DNA of 64,000 bases from Diprion similis. Lineage: Eukaryota > Arthropoda > Insecta > Hymenoptera > Diprionidae. Shown here in pieces: positions 24,994 to 36,210 of the stretch. The notes beneath the pieces were generated by a model. The model searched no databases, was not told where the DNA came from, and saw nothing but the letters and a program-made list of their open reading frames with translations. Numbering within the stretch: the stretch's first letter is position 1; each line of letters begins with the position of its first letter. The stretch lies in assembly GCF_021155765.1 (NCBI RefSeq), contig NC_060106.1, forward strand, positions 22,598,031 through 22,662,030, read 5' to 3'. A program made the translations under genes and the position numbers.

Positions 24994-25261
24994 ACTAGCT
25001 TGCCCGGCGAACTTCGTACCGCCTAACAGTCAATGAATGTCGTGTTAACTTTGAGCTAAACTTGAGTTATGATTTTATTAACGTAATAAATGGAATTTTT
25101 ATGTATAATTTTTTATCCGTGAAGTTTTCCGATATTTTAATAACTATTCTGCTATTCGGGGCGGAGACAAATCCAACAAATCAAAGATTATAAAAATCGG
25201 TTCAGCGGTTCTTGAGTTATAAGTGGTGTGACTAACTCGACTTTGTTTTATGTATATAGAT
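24994..25261 (+). mobile_element. Short retroelement-like remnant (ACTAGC... to ...ATATAGAT)
   Basis: The sequence opens with ACTAGCTTGCCCGGCGAAC. Near its end it has AAAATCGGTTCAGCGGTTC and GAGTTATAAGTGG, and it finishes with TTTTATGTATATAGATG. From memory, these phrases in this order recur in insect genomes in the 3' tails of RTE-type non-LTR elements and derived short repeats. No reverse transcriptase frame is present, so this would be a truncated or non-autonomous copy. The family assignment is uncertain. Confidence 0.6.
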
Positions 25262-25264
25262 GTA

Positions 25265-28200
25265 ATATTATTTTATAAAATTTTCTGTCACACTCCATTG
25301 CCGGATTAATTATTTGTAAAAAACATCTGTAATCGTGGGAAGTTAATGAGCATAATTCGTCGGCTGTCACAAAAAAACTCCATTGCATCTCGGCACTTGG
25401 TTCAACAAAAGCTCACCTCAGATTTTGGTTAAAAAAAACTCCATCTCAGAATTTCGTTCAAAAACGTATGGTCTCGGAGATCACTGTGGACATACAGTGT
25501 TGTTCAACCAAGTTCTGAAATACATAGAATGTAGTTGCTCTCAGTCAACGAATTGATTTTGCACATATTTGGTGAAAATATGAATCTTATATGGCGATAG
25601 ATGTAACTGTTGATTAGATCAGCACGCTAGCAAAGTAATACGCGACATTAAAAAAAGGGACAAATAAGAAATGTTCGTTATTCATTGTTAACTCTCATTC
25701 GTAACACTTTGAAATCCATCGTAAAATCATATCCAGGGGTCTGCAGCTTCAGGTAATTGTCTGTCATGTTCTTTTTCTAACGCCCTTTTTCCTAACCTAC
25801 AAAGAAACATTAAAAAACAATTCTTCCTTAAAAGTTCCAGCGACTTCCAATAGGGTCCGATCTCTGGGACCCGAAACTCAAAATGATATACAGTTGAATA
25901 GAAATATGGTAAAACGGTAATTCGTTTTTTTTTTTTTTTTTAACTTTGGAGTCGACATGTTTGTCAATAAACCTTCGCGTCATATGTAGTCGCTCAGTAC
26001 AGTTCTATAGTGTGCACTAGGGTGCAGATCCTTCTTTAGGGTGTTGATGAATTTACCCCGGGCCGCCTCCCAAATCTACTTCAATTATTCAAAAACAGTT
26101 GCCTAATTTTTTGAGATTTTTATCTCAACTCTAACCTGTCCCTGTAGGAGAGTGTTTTGTGTTTTGTGCGTGGCGGGGGGATATAAGTTGCAACGCACCA
26201 TTGAAACTATCGTGGTCGCCGATTACTGCGGCTCAAAATAATTTTTAGAAATGTGGTATAATCGAATGAAGCTAAAAACCGGAGATGTTTCAGATTTGAC
26301 CGCCATAAAATGAAATATCCAATTATTATTTGAAATGTACATTCCACGTCATTACAAATAGTATATTATGCATCTAGGGAAGAAACGCTTCCTTCCCGTG
26401 GCGCATAGGATATTTTCTACCGCACATGCATTGAAAATGGGTGAGAATGCATCTTTGAAATTACAAATGACCTATTGTTAGGTTATACCCTGGTAACGAA
26501 CTCGGAGGCGAATGTCATATGTAGGAAGGATTCAATAGGTAGAAAACTTTGACATGAAATTCAAAGGCTCCACTTCGGGACATAGTCGGAAGACAACCTG
26601 GTCAAAAAAAAAGACTCAACAAGGTGAAGCTTCCTGAGCGAAAAAAAAAAACGAAATAAAGATGACTGTTTCTTTTATTTCCCAATGACGAGGATGAAAG
26701 CGAGGTTAGAACCGTCAGAATAGCTGTTTCAATTTTCTATGTCGCCAGAGATTTTTTACCTGTTGTCAGAGTTACCCTGAGGCGAGTTATTTTTCGTGGT
26801 ATTTTTCCCGGACAGGAATCTGTGACTTCCACTCCGTTTCAGACGTTCAAAACCATGGGTTTTCAATTCACGTGTGGTAGAATAGTGTAAGTATGTGCGC
26901 TTACCAATATACATACCTATTTTACTCTGTGAGCTATTATGTATGGACACAAGTCTGAATTGTAATTTTCTGTAAAACTCGCCAGCAGCCAAAGCTACAT
27001 TTCAGGTATACTGTATACTGCTATTTCTAAAAAGATATTCTCATCTAACCGAGGGAGTCCGACACCTCCAGTGACAAATCAGATCTTTTCGGAAAGGCAC
27101 TATATAGACTTTGAATGTCACTTCGATTGCCGGTCTGTAGGCGCTGAGCACCGAGTTTCAAAGAAAACACCCAGTATGATGAGACGTGTAGTTATAGGTA
27201 TATATATCAGGGGATGAGACTCATTTGTATTGAGAAGAGTAGGCGAATATATTATTATAGAGGCATTGTTGCAATATACTTATGAGGCGAACGCAACAAC
27301 AAAGCAACTATTGAATGTCAACATGAACGGAAGATTAACTTGATAAAAAAGTGAATTATTTTAGAGAACGAGATATTGATAAATGACACATATTTCCAGT
27401 CTAGAGGATTAAAGTCTTGTACCTGCGTATAAACACACATGTCCAAAGATTGCGAATAGTTCAACAGAAGTGCACGTCCTCAAATTCAGTAAATACAAAT
27501 TTACTATAATGATGTAATCAATTATATCCAATGATTTGTTTTAATATATAATTGTTCGTATCTCGCAAACAATTTCAATTATACATATCTATTTAATATA
27601 CTCAAAACCATGTTATGCTTAATTCACTATATTCATATTATATGTATATCATACATAGTTACTTTTGATAATATAATTTGGTAATATGATAGAGTTATAT
27701 AGATAATGGAAGACTTGACAGCATCTTCGGATGCTTTAAAAGTATTTACCCAACACGCTTGATACTTTTCAGTTTCTTGCACATTTCACTTCATAAATGT
27801 ATTAGATATATTAGCCCTACACTCTCAGCGCATTCAATTCATCTTATTTTCACTCTCATTCGTTCTTTCAGCTCAACTTGTCAGACCATATGTATGTATA
27901 GTATTGCAAGATTTAGTGTGAGGCGTCAAAAGTCTTGAAGATAAGTTGGTATTTCATATTCTTAGTAGTATTAGTATAGCAGTAGCTGCATAGTAATAAC
28001 AACAATAGTCATTATAATTAATAATACAGTAAAACAAATCAACAGTCAATTGCATATATTATATATACGTGTCATTGCATTCGTACGTACCTCACGACAA
28101 ACTGAGCTAACCCTGTAGATCGATTGCAAAGAAAACGTGAAAATTTCCAGACGTTTCCGGATTCTCGTATGTCGCATTTTACGATATTTCAGAAACATTT

Positions 28201-29800
28201 TGAGATATAAAGACGGTGTGCCAGATTTATTAGACATCGTGTAACGAGACATAAAACAACCTGGAAGCGTTTTCTAGATAATATTTTCTTATGTTCCTTC
28301 ACCATCGGGACCCAACGGATCTGTACGCGGGACGAGCAGCTTCATACAGTCCTAATTCAGTAGGACCAAACTGTTTAAAGGGGCACCATAATTTAGTATA
28401 CGTATAACATTGCACAAACATAATCTACAGTGTGCGGTTGTGAAAATTGGACACGTGTTCCCTATACCGATACCGGTATGCCCACGACCAAGCCCAAGTC
28501 TTAGAAGCCAGAAAGTCGAGGGTGGAAAGTCGCTCGATAAACGCTCAACTTCAGTGCAAAGTTCATTCGGTTTTACAAATTTTTATATCCAACGACATAA
28601 GCCGAAGCAAAATGTTCAAACTACAACTCGATATAATTTGAAAACTGTGTACACCTCCGACTTTACCGGCCGCATAATTTGATCAAAGTTTTTCATCAGG
28701 TCAAACCAACTGGCACGTCTTCTGTTATACACATGTATATTATATACCTGTAGGTGTGTGTAACATGCTACTATTCCGCGTACATTTGGAATTTCTTTGC
28801 GACTGTGTAATTTATCGTCTACAACATATCTAATGAACATTACGAGCTATATTTTTTACAATACTTGGAAGTAGTATTTATCAAACAGATCGTTAAAGAC
28901 TTCTTCTTTCGGGAATGAATACGTGTAAAAAAAATAAAATAGAAAAAAATCTTCAATGCAACACCTTTCAAGAAGAATGCGTATTTGATCTCAAGATGTA
29001 TTTCTAAGATTGTGAGTTTCGCTAATATAAAAATTCACTCATCTGAATTTTCTAGATGTCTTGAAAAATACTTTCTAATGCTTCCAGCTTGGTCAAAAAT
29101 ATATTTTTAAATTCTGTCTTGATGGAATATTCAAGTTTAGCAGAAACAGCTCGGAGAAAAAGATATCTAGTCCTATAAATTTCCAACGAGCTATTACATA
29201 TACAGCTGTGTTTTTCGGCTACTGAACAATTGTGACCTCTGAGCGAGAGGGAGCTATTATAATGCGCGTTTCAAATAAAATATATCGCCTCTGTAAGTTG
29301 TATTCGCATTCAGTAACCAATAAATGACCTTATCCATCAATTCTTCGACGTACGTATAGGCATTATCAATTTTTTCAAGTTAAAAAAAAAATATTACTAT
29401 TCATTTAGACGTAAGTGTGCATCGCCAGGATCTATTGGGATTACCCCTTGTACGTGTGTGAGGTACAATTAACGTATCTACATACCTACAGTATAATACA
29501 TTCATCCAAGACGATCGAGTAAAAATCCATTGACGGCAGTTATATTTCACTAAAATTCTATGATAAATAATTACTGAAAATCAATATTTGTATAGCTCAG
29601 CCCGCCGGACTCTGACTTGAGGATTTCTCGTTATACCTAGGTAAACATTCGCTACTTCGGTATCTGTCGATATTTGTAAAAATTCTTAACCTCGTATTGT
29701 CTGTATAATAGATGATTCAATAATTTTTTTTTTTTTTTTATATATAATAACAATAATTATACTTGCATAGCGGTAATACTCGTAACTGTACAATATAAAT
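25265..29800. other. Gene-free AT-rich stretch with simple and degenerate repeats
   Basis: No coding exon is supported. At 25367-25530 there are about four loose copies of a phrase resembling CTCCATCTCAGAATTTCGTTC at 25-35 bp spacing. Poly-T runs occur near 25926-25941 and 29724-29738. The remainder is unstructured AT-rich DNA. Open frames at 26756-26992 and 28410-28840 carry no motif. Confidence 0.5.
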
Positions 29801-29805
29801 ACATA

Positions 29806-30119
29806 CAAGGTGTTTCTGGGCGGACGATCGCGCAAAAAGGAAGACGCCTATAGTGTTTCTTGTTTCTCTTTAATTAGCAATGCGAAAGTGGTTTGTTGCG
29901 TTGTAACGAAAAGTCTTCAATATATAATTATCTTGCAATAAAAACCGACACTGTCCCAACTTTTATTACCGATTGTTTATACCTATAGTGATCTGCTCTG
30001 ACCGGGTACTATCAACATTGAGCAGCGTTAACATTGAGCAGCATTATCGTTGAGCAGGTATTATCGATATTAAGTAAAGCAGCGTCATACCACGCAGGCG
30101 TTTACCTCGAAACACCCTG
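29806..30119. mobile_element. Small TA-flanked terminal-inverted-repeat element (MITE)
   Basis: The left end CAAGGTGTTTC (29806-29816) is the inverse of the right end GAAACACCCTG (30109-30119), 10 of 11 bases. Both ends abut TA dinucleotides (29804-29805 and 30120-30121), as expected of a TA target duplication. The 314-bp element has no open frame. Its right half carries three to four short tandem copies of a phrase like AACATTGAGCAGCGTT (30012-30060). Ends of the CAGGGTGTTTC type are frequent in arthropod non-autonomous DNA elements. Confidence 0.7.
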
Positions 30120-30121
30120 TA

Positions 30122-32635
30122 TTATGCTATACATATGTATTATAATATGTATACCAGATATAAATAATTTATATCATATATGGATGTACTAAACGCGTAG
30201 ATATTGGTGAGGCGGACCCTTCCTAGCCGCTCTATTATAGCTGAGTACGTGATAAGCACTATAATCGCTCTTGGATTGCCGTTGACGTGCGTCTTTGAAA
30301 TCCGTTTCACCAAATATTTACGGTATCGCGTTATTCTGATACGCTTCAGCTTTGCAGAACTGATTTATTCGAAAAATACGTTATTTACGGATATATTATT
30401 TTAAGTTTCATCTTTACCGTAGGTAGAGCAATGCTTATAATAAGTACGTAGATTACAATGCATATAACAACAATTATTGGGCCAAATGCGTTAAAAGTGG
30501 CAAACGCTCTCGCTCCGTTTTCACGCCTCAATCCACCTCCGGGACACTAAAGAAAATCTGTCGTATCAGTTTAACACGAATTCTTCTGATTTTTCATGAC
30601 CTGTCGATCAGCTTCTATAATCGTTTACTTTAATTTCACTACAGCCAAGTTGATGATTAGCTTTTGTAATCTCATTTACATTTCTATGCACATACGAAGC
30701 AAAGTTTCGGTTCGCGTCTAAATAAAACTACCGAGATGGGTGCCGGGTGATTCCCATACGTTGTGTATTATGAGGTACTGATGCAGGTTATGGAATACAA
30801 GGAATATATGGGTATGAGGTGATTCATACAAATTTTTGCGCTATCATGTAGGAACTAGGATATTTTCTTTAACCAGCTTTGGGAGCGACTATCTGATTCT
30901 TTTCAAACCATTCACATAACAGGTTTTTTGTAGGGGAAAAAAAAATTTGTTAAACTTTGTTTAACCGTAAAGGGGTAAATTGGGAAAATTCGCGTGGTTA
31001 ACCCGATGACATTTAATAATCTTGACTATAGCCTTCGTTTTCCTAGTTTTGATAAATCTGCTGAGTAATACAGAGTAAACACACTCCACTCATGCCATTG
31101 ATTTCCGCATTCTTTTGCGGTTATTGCCGTACATAATTGCGGTCAATACGATCATATCTATCATTGTCATAATACGTACCTTGCCCTTAGAGTACACTGA
31201 ATTTTACACTACAATTTACATATGCCATCCACATCTGATTCCGATATTGTTTATTAGGAAAATCTGCTATGGTTGTGCGTTTGGAAAAACCCATTAAACT
31301 TATAACCTTGTGTCTATAATTATGCTTTATCACGGTTTCCATTTTAACGTAGAAATTTGAGTATAATCCATTTCTCCGACACCGATTTAAGTATAATATC
31401 TGAGTTGAATCATTCTTGAGTTGAACAAAATCCTTCGAACAATCAAAATGTATATACAATCTAGACATTGTCATATTGCTGTGGGTAGGTGTCTGGATGT
31501 AACAATCATTATTTTCTGTAGGTAAATGATATTACAAGTGCCCAGCCTATCGTTCAGTACGATACTTTAAAGTTCAATGCCTTGCCTTATAGCTACTGTC
31601 GTGACTTTATTGATTTGTCAGGCAACGTTTTCACAGTCCAAAGTATAAATGGAAGTCATCGACGTGTTAACGTTGTACATTCGTGGCCGACTTCCATTCA
31701 TCACAAGTAAATTTTTGAAAAATCCTCACATATATTCAATATCTTGCGGTTGTTTTTTTCATCCAAACTCGACAAGAGATTTGAAAATTTTCTCCGAATC
31801 TTTCTTGGAAAACATTACTGAAATTTTTTGTTTCTTCTTATAAAATTATTATATATTACCAGAAAAACCGAAAAACTCAGACAGGTGAGGGAAAATGTAT
31901 ACGAGGGAGTCATACGCTACTTTTCTCCCGCGTAGCTGGTCAAAAAAGTGAACATTATCGTTGAGTTGGGAATAAAAAACTTTACAGCGTTCGCATAATT
32001 AATCCAGTACCTACTTTTATGATAAACCTAGGGCAGATGACCCTCATGACTCCTCACACGCAACTGCAGTTCGAAAGATATCAATTACTCAAACCGCCAG
32101 CAGACTCATCCTACGTCAGTGGATTTTATTTTTGACCCTACTTCAAGCTGAAATATTGTGTATGACAATAACACAGAAAACTTTGCCCCTAAAGTATTGT
32201 GAGTAATGTAACTATCGCAATACGAGAAGAAGAAAAAAACCACCAACTGCGGTCAGATAATGGCAAATATTCACTACTTTGAGCTGTAAGGCGATATTAT
32301 TGTAAAATTGCGATTTGCAATTGCTGAAGTGTTCTGTTATACATAATTTATCCGTATAATATACTTTAACAATCATACACAAGTTACATTGGCTAGTTTC
32401 TAAACATTCAACATTATCTTCGACTTGATCAGTTATGAAGTTTTGACCAGAAAAACTTGGTCATTTTCATTCAATTTATACTGATCCATTTACATTTGGC
32501 CATTAATTTATTGTCTAGTATGTACATAATATATTGGTTGTGTATAGTTCTTTCAATATCGGATAAGTGACGTTATATAGGATCGCATGATATCGGACAT
32601 TTTTAATTTTCTTGTTCGTGACGCCTAATAACCAA
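30122..32635. other. Gene-free AT-rich stretch
   Basis: I found no recognisable exon, RNA gene or ordered repeat. Open frames at 30204-30404, 31115-31474 and 31649-31843 have no domain and no plausible splice partners. Confidence 0.5.
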
Positions 32636-32850
32636 AAAAATATTTTTTTCCCCACATGAACGGAAAGGCCTATTTTGCTACCTATAGAGAGGGAGGAAAA
32701 AGAGGTTTTTGTTCCCTGGAAATCTTTTCCTCACAGTTTTTCCGCCCTGGAAATCTTTTTCTCACAGTTTTCTCCCGCTGTGACCCAGTTGGTACAGTCA
32801 CATGTATAGGTAGCAAAATAGGCCTTCCATTCATGTGTAAAAAAAAATAT
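32636..32850. mobile_element. Fold-back, MITE-like element with about 48-bp inverted arms
   Basis: The left arm 32636-32686 (core AAGGCCTATTTTGCTACC) is the inverse of the right arm 32805-32850 (core GGTAGCAAAATAGGCCTT), with only small gaps. Both arms end in A/T runs followed by ATAT-type sequence. The core holds two direct copies of CCCTGGAAATCTTTT..CTCACAGTTTT (about 32716 and 32745). No transposase is encoded. The open frame across it is a by-product of the repeat structure. Confidence 0.75.
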
Positions 32851-32886
32851 CGTGCGCACCACGGGAGGAAGGTTTTACTTCCTCGA

Positions 32887-32944
32887 CGGAGCTTGCTGCC
32901 CTCGCGGGAGCGCGAGCGCGAGTCGGTTCGGGCAGCAAGCTCCG
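32887..32944. repeat. GC-rich perfect hairpin
   Basis: A 15-bp stem, CGGAGCTTGCTGCCC at 32887-32901, pairs exactly with GGGCAGCAAGCTCCG at 32930-32944. The 28-nt loop is rich in CGCGAGCGCGAG. It lies just outside the right arm of the adjacent fold-back element and is much more GC-rich than the locality. It may be part of the same or a second element. Confidence 0.7.
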
Positions 32945-35118
32945 CACTCGCAAGCAAAACTCTACTTTCCACCCTAGATGCACAACATACTATTCTCCTT
33001 CAGAAATTACATTGGGAATGCATGAATATTCTTCATCGTTGTTCTATCCTTTGGTGATTCACTTTGATCTAAGAACTTGCACACTTCGATATCGATCGAC
33101 TCATTTTACTTTACTGGGTGATGAATACCGTAAGATTCAATTATAGAATCAGCCGTATAGCATCACCGTAACCGATATAACTAAGTTGGTGAATTTGTAT
33201 CAAAACACTTTACGAATATAATAGACTCGAACCTCTGAATTTACGTTACCTAATTACTATCCATCCGCTGTTGCGTTGAAAAGATCGTCTCGAACTCCAT
33301 TCTCTGATAAATTGAAACCGCACGTAATTCATAGAATTGTGTTGCGTACCGAGAACTTCACTTTAATAATCAGTGAACTTTCATGAATTTGCGTGTATCT
33401 GTATCGAATGACGTCGGTATTACATAATAAAACCAAGTGTAATTAATCCCTCGTATTCGTGTGGAAAACTTCCGATAAAAATATGTATTGTTTATCATAC
33501 TACGATAATCATCAAGACCTGATACCCGATCCTAATTCGCAGGGCGTGTTCAGTTGGATTGAATAATTGTCTTTGTCCTACGCTCGAATCGTCGGGATTT
33601 GGCAAAGCAACGTCTTCCGAGTGCACCAAGTTCCTGCAGTGTTCTATAAACTGTCGATCACGGGTATAGTGAGATAGTCGACACAGGTATAGTTTACGTA
33701 CACGTTAAACATTTCTACGACACGGCTATATATACCGGTACAGAGTATAGAAGCTGTTGATAATGATTATTAAATCGTAGTTCGTTATACAAAGGGATTG
33801 CCGCGTTGGCGTATCGATTAGTAACATAAACGATTAGTGTATGAAAACCTGCCGAAACTTATTCTACAAACATCATATAGCTCGTCATAGAAGCATAATC
33901 GAACATACGGTCCGCACCTGCAGGCCAAATCCAAAATTAGCAAGGAAGGGGACGCGGAGATCGATCTACCGTCCATGCCGGATTGGTAATCAACATCACG
34001 GCCACCACTCAGGCGATTCTCGGAATGGTATCTAATTTTTTTTATCGCGAACACGTCATCTTCGCTTTTCTCTGGCTATTCGCTAAATTGTACCTGAAGA
34101 TATGGGATACTTTCGCGATCCTCGCCATCCGTTGTACTTTATGCATTCGTATATCTTGCGGATTATCGGAAAACTGCATTGCACGGCCCCTCGGGTTCGC
34201 GTAAAATTTTTTATACCGCCTTTCATAGCCATATAATCTAGCAAGAGAGAAGAGACCTACCAACGCAAATGCAGACCATGCAGTTTCCCAATGACCTTCC
34301 GGTATTGTACGATAGCTATGATAAGAGTATAATTATATTACAAAAATTTTTTCGCTATAAGAATGACGATGACGTAATGATTCTTGTAATTATGATTATC
34401 ATACTTATACATCGCATCGAATGAATACAGGGACGTTTATTGTCCTACCAAAGGATATGTCAAGATTATATTATATTATAATGATTAAGAATGATTCGTA
34501 ATAGTTCCCGCAACAAACATTTATCTAATAACAATACAACTCGAAATGAATAAAATAGAATGTTTTCATTACCTAGCAATATATATATATATATATATAT
34601 GTATATATCTTATAATTGCATATTATACCTATTATGTGTCAACGTATTTAATTACCCTCATATTACTATGAAATCAATTGAAACGCTCGCGACGATTAGA
34701 TAGTTAACAACTGTCGAAGAAATTGGACCGCACGTCAAATTTACACGTAGCACGGAACTATATACGCACCGGCAATTAACGTAATTTATATACGTACACG
34801 TGGTAGCATTATCGTACGTAGCAGCCCTTATCTCTATCGTTACGCGTCTATATAGATCCTAGGAATTTCCGAATCTGTATAATCTGTTGCAGGAAACGGT
34901 CATTCAAATTTTCAACTGTTCCACTGTTCGTATCGATTGATATAAATTTTGCTTGTAATTATAACGGCAGCCGCCTCCCATGCGGCCCAATCACAATGTA
35001 TATATGTATATGTAATATATACATACCTATAACGTACGATACTATATCATTTGGATCAGGTCCTCTGCAGTCAGTAGTTTTATTCCTTTCTCTCTCGTTC
35101 CCCTCATACGTGCAGGAT

Positions 35119-35157
<39 letters not shown>

Positions 35158-35310
35158 ACGCGCGCCAATCCACACGATATTTTGTGCAGATGAGAACTAT
35201 ATATTTATAGGTACGCATTGCCAACCGTGATTACTACTCGTGCCACGCACGATGCATGCTCCAAAATAATCGGCAATCGTGTCCGGGCGTATGCCGTGTA
35301 TCGTATCGAC
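32945..35310. other. Gene-free stretch with microsatellites
   Basis: No exon is recognised. An (AT)11 tract lies at 34579-34600 and a (CA)15 tract at 35124-35153. Open frames at 33818-34263 on both strands overlap one another without a domain or splice logic. Confidence 0.5.
35124..35153. repeat. (CA)15 microsatellite
   Basis: There are fifteen uninterrupted CA units. It gives rise to a spurious Cys-Val-repeat frame on the minus strand and a Thr-His-repeat frame on the plus strand. Confidence 0.95.
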
Positions 35311-35900
35311 GCCTCTTATGAAGAAAAGTAGCATGTTTTAGATTTCCTACGAAAACCACCATGCTTCGGCTTTCGCCACGAAAACTAGCACGTTATAGTT
35401 ATCCCTGCGAAAACTACCACGTCTCGATTAGTGCAATAAGGATCTTCTGACGAATTGTGCGATGTGCGGAGTCGAAATGCAGAAGTACATTTTCTCGCAT
35501 CAAAATGAACTCATAAATATCCTCAAAATTGTGTTGTCGCATCTGCAATCTTTGAAAAATGCATGCCTTTTTTACATATTCTTCACAGATGTTTTAAATT
35601 TGTTTCAGATTTTTTTATGAATATAAATATCAATTGGTCTTATTATATTTATATCAAGTAGCTCTTACCAAAACTATGCATAATCTTTCTACAAGTGCGT
35701 AACAACTATTGTATCTTATTGGAGATGACTAAATCAGTCTTTTTGAATTTTTATACCCAGCAGTAGTACACCTTGACTGATCTGGATTGAAACGTGCTAA
35801 TTTCCGCGGTGAAAATGGAAACGTGCTAGTTTTTGCGGTGAAAACCACAATATGCTAGTTTTCCTCAGAAATCTGAAACGTGCTACTTTTCATAAGAGGC
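35311..35900. mobile_element. Non-autonomous element with long, internally repeated terminal inverted repeats
   Basis: The left end (35311 on: GCCTCTTATGAAGAAAAGTA) and right end (AAGTAGCACG..to..GCCTC, read inversely from 35900) are inverse copies extending about 110 bp (35311-35425 and 35788-35900). Each arm is built of three to four degenerate copies of a phrase of about 33 bp centred on GAAAACTAGCACGTT. The central 360 bp is AT-rich and non-coding. I saw no clear target-site duplication. It lies between the alpha2/delta 3' end and the gene-free region. Confidence 0.75.
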
Positions 35901-36210
35901 ATTATAAGGTACGCATAGCATGCATGTACACAATACTTCTAGGGTCGAAGTACAGGGGTAATATAGGTATACACGTACAGCATGATAACGTTTCTCGCGT
36001 GTTAATTAATACGATAACCAGCATTGTTAGGTACACCGAAGCATTCGAATTTGAGGTGCTGGCGGTGTATAAATAATCAGATATGATATGTGTGACACTG
36101 TCCTACGTGTTACACGTATACATATATGTGATATACTGTATACTTGCCCCCCGTCCCGAACCAGGTATACTATATAATTATATGAATTATTGTTGCGTCA
36201 GTTAGAAAAA

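Noticed and set aside
32656-33057. 133-aa plus-strand frame and its 96-aa antisense partner
   Set aside because: They span the fold-back arms and the GC-rich hairpin, and composition explains their length. No domain is recognised.
33818-34263. Overlapping frames on both strands considered as a further exon of the alpha2/delta gene
   Set aside because: They lie beyond the stop codon and GPI-type tail at 36211, with no family similarity or splice logic.
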